Part shown: in pieces, positions 20,892 through 29,144 of the stretch
How the letters are laid out: each line of letters begins with the position of its first letter
Numbering within the stretch: the stretch's first letter is position 1
Source: FCB group bacterium
GTDB lineage: Bacteria; Fidelibacterota; Marinisomatia; Marinisomatales; J089
DNA length: 34,683 nucleotides
Direction of reading: 5' to 3'
NCBI GenBank assembly: GCA_013152835.1
Contig: JAADFQ010000116.1
Coordinates: forward strand, 1-34,683
Program-made: the position numbers and the translations under genes
The notes under the pieces: generated by a model
Told to the model about the DNA's origin: nothing
The model's database searches: none
What the model saw: the letters and a program-made list of their open reading frames with translations, nothing else

Positions 20892-22353
20892 TTGATTTAT
20901 ATAATTGTTATAGCGGTTTATCTCCTGGCGCTCATCGGCCTGGGGTCGTATAAAGCGAGTAAAGTCAAGACACAATCCGATTTCTCCATTGCCGGTCGTT
21001 CTCTGGGACCCTGGGTTTTGATGGGCACCATGTTGGCCACCTGGATCGGCACCGGATCGATTCTGGGAAATGCCGGGAAGGCCTATGAGACCGGTGTGGC
21101 CGCATTTATCCTGCCCCTGGGGGGCGTTCTCGGGATTCTGTTACTGACTCAAATTGCGGGAAAAGCCCGGTTATCCGAAAAATTTACCGTACCGGAAATT
21201 ATCGGTGATCGTTTCGGTTCCGGAGCCCGTTTACTTTCCGTCATTGCTCTGGTTATGGCTTATATGGTCATCGTCAGCTATCAGTACAATGCCGGTGGAG
21301 CCGTGTTGCAGACAATTCTGGTGGATGATTCCGGAAATCCCTGGCTGTCCCCTTCAACATCCACGATTATCGCCGCCGCCATTATTGTGTTATACACGCT
21401 GCTGGCCGGACTCCTGAGCGTTGCCTACACGGATGTGGGAAACGGGATTATCATGACGATTTCACTGGTGATCGCTTTTCCCGTTCTCTGGGTGAAGGCG
21501 GGAGGTTGGGATGGCATGGAAGCGGCGTTTGCCGCCCGGGGTCTGGAAAACCACATGCGTTTTTGGGGAACCTATTCAGCGGTGGACATCCTGAATTTTA
21601 CTTTGCCTCCATTCTTACTGGTCCTGGGCGATGCCAATATGTATCAACGTTTTTTCGCCAGTAAAAACGCCCAGGGCGCCCGGTCCGCGACCAGGATTCT
21701 CGTGTTTGCCGTCGCCTTGATCGAACTGTTGGTGATTGCCTCGGCATGGGTGAGTTCCAGCATGATTCCCGATGCCGCTAACGGTCGTCACGTATTGATT
21801 TTTGCGTCCCATCGAATTTTGCCTCCGTTTCTTGGAGCAATTATGCTGACCACCATTGTGGGCATCATCATCTCAACGGCGGATTCCTATCTTCTGGTCC
21901 CGGCAACAACGCTCAACAACGCTTATCCGGGATGTGTATATGAAATATATCAATTCACAGGCTTCCGAAAAACGGATTGTTTTGTACAGTCGCCTGCTGG
22001 TTCTGGGATTGGGACTGATTGCCTATTGGGTGTCCCGTGGTTTTGCGGAATCCACCGGATTCCTGGAACGAGCCTTGTATGCCTATACGATATACGGGGC
22101 GGCGATTACGCCCACGCTGGTGGCGGCGATTTTCTGGAAAGGAGCCACAACCGCGGGATCGATTGCTTCGATTATTACGGGAACAGTCACGACCTTGTTA
22201 TGGAAAGAAACCGGTTTCTTTCAAACTTTTCTCCCTTCCACCGGATGGATTACCCGACTGGATGAAGTTTTACCGGCCATTATTCTGTCGGTGATCGCCC
22301 TGGTTGCCGTCAGTGCACTGACGAGGGAAAAAGCTATTCGTAACCGCGCATAA
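20892..22353 (+). pseudogene. Sodium:solute symporter (SSS family), frameshifted at 21904-21923
   Basis: ORFs 20892..22265 and 21856..22353 are consecutive parts of one SSS protein. A 10-bp tandem duplication CAACAACGCT x2 shifts the frame; removing one copy gives LLVPATTLIRDVYMKYINSQAS. Confidence 0.85.
21904..21923 (+). repeat. Exact 10-bp tandem duplication (CAACAACGCT)2
   Basis: Copies at 21904-21913 and 21914-21923. Confidence 0.95.
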
Positions 22354-22600
22354 AGCGGTAAAAAATCCACGCCCCGATTCCGTAAGCAATCCCGTCGGTC
22401 CAATCACCGACGAATCGGCTTGACCATTGGGGAAGTATCCATTCAAAAACGATGAACAGAATTGTAGCGCTGATTATCACCTGTAATCCGGGCATGGACC
22501 ATCCCGGCCGGACCCGTTCCTGAATCCACTGGATGGCGCTTAAAATCAGCGGTAAGGCCAGGAGATCATCCAGTTTCCCGGACAGGACCGGAAGACGCAC
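22334..22600 (-). CDS. Small integral membrane protein (true start probably upstream, to about 22678)
   Basis: Hydrophobic ORF ...VRLPVLSGKLDDLLALPLILSAIQWIQERV...; open upstream to the TGA at 22679-22681 with additional hydrophobic sequence, but no ATG/GTG/TTG there in frame. Confidence 0.6.
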   Translation of the reverse strand: MRLPVLSGKLDDLLALPLILSAIQWIQERVRPGWSMPGLQVIISATILFIVFEWILPQWSSRFVGDWTDGIAYGIGAWIFYRFMRGYE

Positions 22601-22670
22601 GCCAACTGCCTGGAGCCATTGATGCCCCAGGAAAAGCGCCAGGAATGAGAGGAAAAGAGTCGTCCGGATA

Positions 22671-22754
22671 TTAAATATTCAGGATGGCCACCAAGGTCAT
22701 CGCGATGGAGAGCAGGACGAGCGTAGTGGTGAATCCGTTGATCTGATTTTTCAT
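22671..22754 (-). CDS. Possible 27-aa single-TM small protein MKNQINGFTTTLVLLSIAMTLVAILNI
   Basis: ATG ORF (27 aa) with polar N-terminus and hydrophobic stretch, in the gap between GNAT and small membrane protein; below the ORF-track length cutoff. Confidence 0.35.
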   Translation of the reverse strand: MKNQINGFTTTLVLLSIAMTLVAILNI

Positions 22755-22778
22755 GAAAAATCTGCCTTTTTTATGAAG

Positions 22779-23396
22779 TTAAAATTGGAGTGGTAAGGGG
22801 GGGTCGTGTTTATATTGAAGGGACGTATCCGGAAGTAAGTCCCGCCGGTAATACTCGAATGTTTTTCCCGTGCCCTGCCAGTTTTCTACCCGATTGGTGA
22901 TGGATATTTCGCCGGTGAACCGGGAAGAAACTCCCAGTTTAACATGACCGGTCACATAACGAATCTTGCCCCGTTTTCGGGCCCAGTTTAAATAGACCCG
23001 TTTCAACATTTTGGCATATCCGTTGGCCTTATACTGGGCCTTGATTACAAAGGCTAGGGTATAGAGTGTATTTTGCTTGCCGAAATTTTCATCCCGTCGC
23101 GCCCAGCTTTCCTGACTCAATTCTTCCAGGGGAACGCCGATAACATATCCGATAATTTCACCCTTGTAACGGGCGATAAAGGGTAAGGAGCCGCGCTTAT
23201 TAAAATATTTATGGATCGTGGACTTCGTCAGGACGGCTTTTTCACCATATTCCTGGGCCAAATGCCGGGAAATGTCGATCAGGGCCGGGTAATCCTGCTC
23301 ACCTACATGTTGCAGGAGTTCAATCTGAAAATCACCGCTGGTGGCAATGATTCGCGAATCGGATTGATGGTTAATATCGAAGGAAAGCTGTTCCAT
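22779..23396 (-). CDS. GNAT family N-acetyltransferase
   Basis: LPFIARYKGEIIGYVIGVPLE ... LYTLAFVIKAQYKANGYAKMLKRVYLNWARKRG, GNAT core pattern. Confidence 0.75.
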   Translation of the reverse strand: MEQLSFDINHQSDSRIIATSGDFQIELLQHVGEQDYPALIDISRHLAQEYGEKAVLTKSTIHKYFNKRGSLPFIARYKGEIIGYVIGVPLEELSQESWARRDENFGKQNTLYTLAFVIKAQYKANGYAKMLKRVYLNWARKRGKIRYVTGHVKLGVSSRFTGEISITNRVENWQGTGKTFEYYRRDLLPDTSLQYKHDPPLPLQF

Positions 23397-23485
23397 AAGG
23401 CCGGAAATTTACAAACTTCTGTGAGCAATGGAATGGATTAAAGCGCAGACATGGTGAGCAAATCATCTCTGTTCCAAATAAAACT

Positions 23486-23513
23486 TTATAAAAACAACAG
23501 AACAATATTCAAG
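23486..23513 (-). promoter_or_regulatory. Candidate sigma70-like promoter TTGAAT-N16-TATAAA upstream of the GNAT gene
   Basis: Minus strand boxes at 23513-23508 and 23491-23486, about 90 bp upstream of the GNAT start. Confidence 0.35.
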
Positions 23514-23671
23514 ACTTACCCCGAATCGAGGTTAAACAATCTGCAAAGATAATGTCATTGTACAAAAGTGACCTTGAAGGTCTGGTGAATGGTTTTATAC
23601 GTATAGGCTCACTGGATTAATGAACACCCAGAACCGGACTTCAATCGTTTTAAAACACCATCTCCACGCAT

Positions 23672-24698
23672 TCACGCCAACTGTTTCAGAACGGTGATGG
23701 TTTTTTCCAGCATGGCATCGGTGAAATCCAGATGAGTGACGAAACGCATGGTGGCAGCGTTCATTCCCACCGTGAGGATTCCTTCCTTTTGAAGAGCTTC
23801 GGTCAGCCAGGCGGTGGTTTTATCCGGCGCCATCTTGGCGATAACAATATTTGTTGATACGGGCAATACGGATTCGATAAAGGCGCATGAGGACAGCGCT
23901 TCGGCCAGTTCCCTGGCCCGGCGATGATCATCCTTCAACCGGTCAACATGGTGGTCAAGGGCAAATATCCCCGCCGCTGCCAGATATCCCGCCTGGCGCA
24001 TTCCACCGCCCATGACTTTCCGGATACGTCGGGCCTGTTTTATGAAGTCACTGTTCCCGATCAGCAAAGACCCCACGGGTGCTCCTAATCCTTTGGAAAG
24101 GCAAATGGAGATGGAATCGAACCAGGCGCCGACAGATTCCGGTGAATCGCCGGTTTCCACCAGAGCGTTGAACAGTCGCGCTCCGTCCAGATGAAAGCGT
24201 AAGGAATTCGTCCGGCAAAAAGCACTAATGGCAGCCAACTCGGGAGTTATCCCAAATACTGCCGCCCCCTTTATTGCACGTATTTTCAGCGGAAACGAGG
24301 GCCGTATGGGGAAAATGTTCATCATCGGGATTCACCGCCGCACGAACCTGGCTCACGGTAAAACGTCCGCGATCACCATCCAATAGGCGCACTGAACAAC
24401 CGGAATTGTAGGCAATCCCACCACCTTCATAATTGTAAATATGCGCCAGGCGATCGCAGACAACTTCATCCCCGGGTTGGGTATGAACCTTGATCGCGAT
24501 CTGGTTGGTCATGGTACCGGATGAACAGAATAATACCGCTTCCTTGTCGAACAGTCGGGCAGCCTTGGTTTCTAATTCTATTACAGTCGGGTCATCCCGG
24601 AATACATCATCGCCCACTTCGGCATGAAACATGGCGTCCAGCATATCCGGGGTTGGGCGGGTAACCGTATCACTGCGAAGATCAATCCATTTGGTCAT
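23672..24698 (-). pseudogene. ltaE: Low-specificity L-threonine aldolase, frameshifted
   Basis: ORF 24225..24698 (MTKWIDLRSDTVTRPT...SAENTCNKGGGS) and ORF 23672..24325 (TPELAAISAFCRTNSLRFHLDGARLFNALVE...SICLSKGLGAPVGSLL) are two halves of one LtaE; frame break near 24243-24270. Confidence 0.85.
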
Positions 24699-24887
24699 AA
24701 TTTCCTGCTGATTTTATTGCCGCAATTTAGGACGAGTGGTATGGGAAGGGAAACGGTGATTGGTAGTCAATTCGCCTTTGTGTCCACTCTCATGTTTTGC
24801 GAACAGACGTTTTTACCAAGTGAGGGCAGTGCGTAGTTTGGTTTGTACCGTTGATTTAATGACGAATGGAAACTGGAAGGAAAGGAT

Positions 24888-25055
24888 GTCACAACGCAAA
24901 GCGTTTTGACAAGGAAACACAATAGGTTAACTTTGCGGAAGTTTCTCCCTACGCAAGGCCTTCGGGACCGCAAAGTTTTCAAATGGAAGTCGACAGAACG
25001 TCACAACACAGAGCGTTGTGACGAGGGACGAGAGAAATAGAGCATTGTGATGTGG
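24888..25055. repeat. Cluster of diverged palindromic intergenic repeats
   Basis: GTCACAACGCAAAGCGTTTTGACAAGG (about 24888-24914), GTCACAACACAGAGCGTTGTGACGAGG (about 25000-25026; 23/27 identical), partial AGAGCATTGTGATGTGG (about 25039-25055); AACTTTGCGG...CCGCAAAGTT inverted repeat between them. Confidence 0.75.
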
Positions 25056-25175
25056 GGAATAAAGGCGAGACAAGGAATCCGGATGAATTCCGTAAGGGAA
25101 ACCATTTATTTTGGATTGGAGCGGATTTTCCTCTAATTTTATCTGCTATACTTGAATTGAAATTGCACAAATAAC

Positions 25176-26519
25176 GTGTTTGAACAAATCACAGACCGGT
25201 TCGATACTATTTTCCGAAATCTTCGTGGGTTAGGGAAAATCACCGATTCGAACATCCGGCAAACTGCGCGGGAAATCCGACGGGTTCTGCTGGATGCCGA
25301 CGTGAATTTCCGTGTCGCCCGGGATTTTGTCAAACGCGTCAGCGAACGCGCCGAAGGGACCAAAGTTATCAAATCGATCCGGCCCGGTGAACAATTCATC
25401 AAGATTATTCACGAAGAGTTGGTTGCGGTTTTGGGTCCGGAATCCGGAGAATTGGATCTGGGCTCAAAAAAACCGGCGGTTATTTTGCTGGCTGGTCTTC
25501 AGGGATCGGGAAAAACGACAACGGCGGCTAAATTAGCCTATCGGTTAACGCAGGAAAAGAAAAACGTTATTCTGGTGGCCGCGGATATGGTTCGCCCCGC
25601 TGCGGTGAAACAATTGGAGATATTGGGTCGGAAGGTCGGAGTGGACGTGATTTCCGATTTGGCATCGACCCCGGTTCAGGTAGTGAAAGTGTCCCTGGAA
25701 CAAGCCCGCCGGGAAGGTCGGGATGTAATGATTATTGATTCCGCGGGACGATCTCACGTGGACGAGAAAATGATGGCTGAAATTCGGGAGATTTCCAGCG
25801 TATCCAACCCCCAGGAAATTCTTTTTGTGGTGGATGGCATGACGGGACAGGACGCAGTGAATTCGGCACAAGCGTTTAATGAAGCTTTGGAATTGACCGG
25901 TATTATCCTCACCAAGATGGATGGCGATGCCCGGGGCGGCGCGGCCGTTTCGGTACGGGAGGTTACCGGGAAACCGATTAAATATCTGGGCGTCTCCGAA
26001 AAGCTGGACGGCCTGGAAGTTTTCGATCCGCACCGGATTGCCGATCGAATCCTGGGCAAGGGAGATGTGGTCGCCCTGGTTGAGAAAGCGAAAGAAACGC
26101 TGGATGTTGAAGCGGCCGATAAACTGAGAAAAAAAATTGAAAAGAATACCTTTGATTTAGACGACTTTCGGGATCAGCTTCGTCGCTTGCAGAAAATGGG
26201 TTCCATGAGCCAGCTCCTGGGAATGCTTCCCGGAGTTCCCCGGAAAGCTCTCAAGGGGATTCAGATGGATGACCGTCAACTCCTTTGGACGGAAGCCCTG
26301 ATTAACAGTATGACGCCTGCGGAGCGGAAACAACCTCAAATGATAAACGGGAGCCGTCGGAAACGGATTGCCCGGGGGGCGGGGCGATCGGTGCAGGAAG
26401 TAAATCAATTATTGAAAAATTTTGCTATGATGCAGAAAATGATGAAATCAATGGGGAAAATGAAACTCCCCGGTCTGCCCGGAAACATGCCCGGGATGGG
26501 ACAATTTTTAGGAAATTGA
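25176..26519 (+). CDS. ffh: Signal recognition particle protein Ffh/SRP54
   Basis: LLAGLQGSGKTTTAAKLA, DSAGR, TKMDGDARGGAAVS, C-terminal M domain with Met-rich tail; GTG start. Confidence 0.96.
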   Translation: MFEQITDRFDTIFRNLRGLGKITDSNIRQTAREIRRVLLDADVNFRVARDFVKRVSERAEGTKVIKSIRPGEQFIKIIHEELVAVLGPESGELDLGSKKPAVILLAGLQGSGKTTTAAKLAYRLTQEKKNVILVAADMVRPAAVKQLEILGRKVGVDVISDLASTPVQVVKVSLEQARREGRDVMIIDSAGRSHVDEKMMAEIREISSVSNPQEILFVVDGMTGQDAVNSAQAFNEALELTGIILTKMDGDARGGAAVSVREVTGKPIKYLGVSEKLDGLEVFDPHRIADRILGKGDVVALVEKAKETLDVEAADKLRKKIEKNTFDLDDFRDQLRRLQKMGSMSQLLGMLPGVPRKALKGIQMDDRQLLWTEALINSMTPAERKQPQMINGSRRKRIARGAGRSVQEVNQLLKNFAMMQKMMKSMGKMKLPGLPGNMPGMGQFLGN

Positions 26520-26536
26520 ACTAAGGAGTAAGACGA

Positions 26537-27190
26537 TTGGCGATTAAAATCAGATTGAAACGAATTGGACGTAGAAATCGTCCTTTCTACCGGGTAGTAG
26601 TTATGGATTCACGGAAACGTCGGGACGGGGCAGCCATCGAGGAATTGGGCTGGTATAATCCGATTGCCCGGGATAAAGATTCAAATTTCGTGTTAAAAGA
26701 AGATCGGGTGTTTCACTGGCTGACGGTTGGTGCCCAGCCTACCGATGCGGTGAACGGATTAATGAAACGCGCCGGATTGGCCTTGAAATGGCACTTAATA
26801 AAACAGGGTTTGGATGAAGATTCCATTCGGAAAGAAATGGAAAAATGGGAGCTGAACAAGGAAAATCGGAAGAAACCCGCCAAGGTGGAAAAACCGGCCG
26901 AAGTTGTTGATACCGCACCGGCTGAAGCCGAGGAACCGGAAACTGCGGTTGAGGAAGAAAAAACCGAATCTACACCACCCGAAGAAAATTTGCCGGACCA
27001 GGAAGAGGCTCCGACGGAACCATCCACTGATAAACCGGAGGAAACGGAAGTGTCCGCAACTGACGGTGACAACACTTCAGAATCCTCAGAATCTGAATCA
27101 AAACCGAGTAACGACGATACGCCAGAGACTGAAGAATCGACTGATGAAAAACAAACGGAGGAGGGTGGCGATCAGGCTGAGGAAAAATAA
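26537..27190 (+). CDS. rpsP: 30S ribosomal protein S16 with long acidic C-terminal extension
   Basis: MAIKIRLKRIGRRNRPFYRVVVMDSRKRRDGAAIEELGWYNPIA; tail EEPETAVEEEKTESTPPEENLPDQEEAP...EEK; TTG start with aaggag. Confidence 0.95.
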   Translation: MAIKIRLKRIGRRNRPFYRVVVMDSRKRRDGAAIEELGWYNPIARDKDSNFVLKEDRVFHWLTVGAQPTDAVNGLMKRAGLALKWHLIKQGLDEDSIRKEMEKWELNKENRKKPAKVEKPAEVVDTAPAEAEEPETAVEEEKTESTPPEENLPDQEEAPTEPSTDKPEETEVSATDGDNTSESSESESKPSNDDTPETEESTDEKQTEEGGDQAEEK

Positions 27191-27226
27191 GACGACTAAC
27201 AGCCGTGAATGGAGGAGAACAGGATT

Positions 27227-27463
27227 ATGGAGGAGTTCATCTTAACCGTCGTAAAGCAACTGGTTGACAAACCGGAAGAAGTGAAAATCAATGCCGTGGA
27301 GACCGAACGACGAATCATTTATGAATTGACTGTCGGTGATGGCGATTATGGTAAAGTCATTGGAAAGCGAGGTAAGAATATCAGCGCTATTCGTTCTCTG
27401 GTTTTCGCGATTAATGCCAAAGAGGGTGGTAAACGAGCCCGATTGGATGTTATCGATCAGTAA
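27227..27463 (+). CDS. khpA: KH-domain RNA-binding protein KhpA
   Basis: DYGKVIGKRGKNISAIRSLVFAINAKEGGKRARLDV; start at 27227 with ggagga upstream. Confidence 0.9.
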   Translation: MEEFILTVVKQLVDKPEEVKINAVETERRIIYELTVGDGDYGKVIGKRGKNISAIRSLVFAINAKEGGKRARLDVIDQ

Positions 27464-27470
27464 GGAACCT

Positions 27471-27977
27471 ATGTCAGATTCACGACTCTATCCCATCGCA
27501 CGAATTACAAAAGCGGCCGGTTTGAAAGGCGAAGTCCGTCTCCGTCCTCTATCCCGGTATTTTGAGGAATATATCCAGGAAAAACCGTTGTTTCTGGGTG
27601 TTTCCGAGGAATACAGCCGTGAAACCCGCATCGTTGAAAAAGTGGGCCTGGGAAAACGAATCCGGTTTTTATTCGACGGAATTGAATCCCGTGCCGAAGC
27701 GGAATCACTTATCGGCCAGACCTTGTTTGCCCGGGTCACCGAACGCGATAATATCGTCCTGGTATCAGAAGAATTAATCGGATCGACGGTCATCACCGAT
27801 ATCGGGGATTATATCGGCGAATTATCGGAAATTCTTTGGTTGCCGGCCAATGACGTTTACGTCATTAAGCAGGGCGCGAAAGATATCCTGATCCCGGTGA
27901 TTCCGGAAATCGTCAAAACCGTCGAACCGGAAGAGGGAATTATTGTCATTCATCCCATGGATGGATTGATGGAGTGA
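27471..27977 (+). CDS. rimM: Ribosome maturation factor RimM
   Basis: YPIARITKAAGLKGEVRLRPLS; C-terminal PRC-barrel-like segment; conserved order rpsP-khpA-rimM-trmD-rplS. Confidence 0.92.
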   Translation: MSDSRLYPIARITKAAGLKGEVRLRPLSRYFEEYIQEKPLFLGVSEEYSRETRIVEKVGLGKRIRFLFDGIESRAEAESLIGQTLFARVTERDNIVLVSEELIGSTVITDIGDYIGELSEILWLPANDVYVIKQGAKDILIPVIPEIVKTVEPEEGIIVIHPMDGLME

Positions 27978-28690
27978 AGCGCTTTGTCGTTATCACTCCG
28001 GTACCCCAGATCATTGACAGTATTGTAACCAATAGCATATTGCGTCAGGCAGTGGAAAAAGGTCTGGCGGAATTTCACACCATCAATCTGAGAGATTTTG
28101 GCGAAGGAAATTATCGTCAAATCGATGATGAACCGTTCGGCGGTGGCCCCGGTATGGTCCTGATGGCCGAGCCCTTGTTCGCCGCAGTGGATGCGGCGTT
28201 GAAATGGTTGGATGGAAAGGGTCAAATCCGCTACGTGTTTCCTTCCCCCCAGGGGCAGGTTTGGACTTATGCGACGACGCGCCGGGAAATGACCGGGGAA
28301 AACTTTATTTTTCTGTGCGGACATTACAAGGGCATCGACGAACGCGTTTTGGATGCGCTGAGACCGGTGGAATATTCACTGGGTGATTTTGTCGTCTCCG
28401 GTGGGGAACTTCCTACCATGATTATGATCGACAGCATGGTTCGTTTGATTCCGGGCGTGTTAAATGACCTGGACTCGGCATTAACCGATTCCCATGTGAC
28501 AGAGCTGTTGGACGCGCCCTGGTATACCCGTCCACGGACGGTGAAAGGGCAGGAGGTTCCGGAAGTGTTATTGTCCGGACATCATCAAAAAATTGAGGAG
28601 TGGCACCGGAAACAACGGGAACAGCGAACCCGTGAACGGCGTCCTGATCTTTGGAAGAAATATCAACAACAAAAGAACAGCAATGAGTAA
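27974..28690 (+). CDS. trmD: tRNA (guanine-N1)-methyltransferase TrmD
   Basis: DDEPFGGGPGMVLMAEPL, LCGHYKGIDERV, EYSLGDFVVSGGELP; GTG start in 4-bp overlap with rimM. Confidence 0.95.
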   Translation: MKRFVVITPVPQIIDSIVTNSILRQAVEKGLAEFHTINLRDFGEGNYRQIDDEPFGGGPGMVLMAEPLFAAVDAALKWLDGKGQIRYVFPSPQGQVWTYATTRREMTGENFIFLCGHYKGIDERVLDALRPVEYSLGDFVVSGGELPTMIMIDSMVRLIPGVLNDLDSALTDSHVTELLDAPWYTRPRTVKGQEVPEVLLSGHHQKIEEWHRKQREQRTRERRPDLWKKYQQQKNSNE

Positions 28691-28736
28691 TCCTGTGGAG
28701 ACCCAGTTCGGAAAAGCTCATTGATTGGAGACCAGC

Positions 28737-29078
28737 ATGAATAAGTTACAAGAAGCGACGAAAGAATACTTAAAGACGGATATCCCGGACTTCGCGCCGG
28801 GGGATACCCTGGCGATCGACGTGCGCGTCGTTGAAGGTGGCAAGGAAAGAATTCAGCGCTTCCAGGGCGTTGTTATCGGACGGAAAGGCGGCGGGATCGA
28901 GGAAACATTTACCGTGCGGAAAATTTCCAGTGGCATCGGCGTGGAGCGGATTTTCCCCCTCCATTCTCCCATGCTTGCCAAAATAGAAGTGTTGCGACGC
29001 GGGAAGGTCCGCCGGGCAAAACTGAATTATCTGAAATCACTGCGTGGCAAAGCCGCCCGAATTGCGGAAAAACGCTAA
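28737..29078 (+). CDS. rplS: 50S ribosomal protein L19
   Basis: [60 protein letters not shown]. Confidence 0.96.
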   Translation: MNKLQEATKEYLKTDIPDFAPGDTLAIDVRVVEGGKERIQRFQGVVIGRKGGGIEETFTVRKISSGIGVERIFPLHSPMLAKIEVLRRGKVRRAKLNYLKSLRGKAARIAEKR

Positions 29079-29095
29079 ACGACTCCATAATCACC

Positions 29096-29133
29096 AACCC
29101 TCTTCATCTGTCAGGATCGAAGAGGGTTTTTTA
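29096..29133 (+). terminator. Intrinsic terminator downstream of rplS
   Basis: AACCCTCTTC (29096-29105) pairs with GAAGAGGGTT (29119-29128), followed by TTTTTT. Confidence 0.88.
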
Positions 29134-29144
29134 TTTGTATCGAA

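Noticed and set aside
23596-23605. TATACGTATA palindrome (and GACCTTGAAGGTC nearby, about 23570-23582)
   Set aside because: Single short palindromes in AT-rich intergenic DNA; could be operators but nothing ties them to a regulator
24888-25055. CRISPR array interpretation of the repeated units
   Set aside because: Only two to three units, irregular spacing, internally palindromic and diverged; no cas genes in the window
24767-25170. Small minus-strand ORFs (24767..24982, 24979..25170) upstream of ffh
   Set aside because: Overlap the palindromic repeat cluster and have no domain signal
25545-26033. 162-aa minus-strand ORF and neighbours
   Set aside because: Antisense shadow of ffh
26713-27075. 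120-aa Ser/Ala/Val-rich minus-strand ORF opposite rpsP
   Set aside because: Antisense mirror of the Glu/Thr/Ser-rich S16 tail, an expected artefact of codon bias
26904-27245. Arg/Lys-rich 113-aa plus-strand ORF overlapping rpsP
   Set aside because: Alternate-frame reading of the acidic S16 tail codons; no independent RBS evidence
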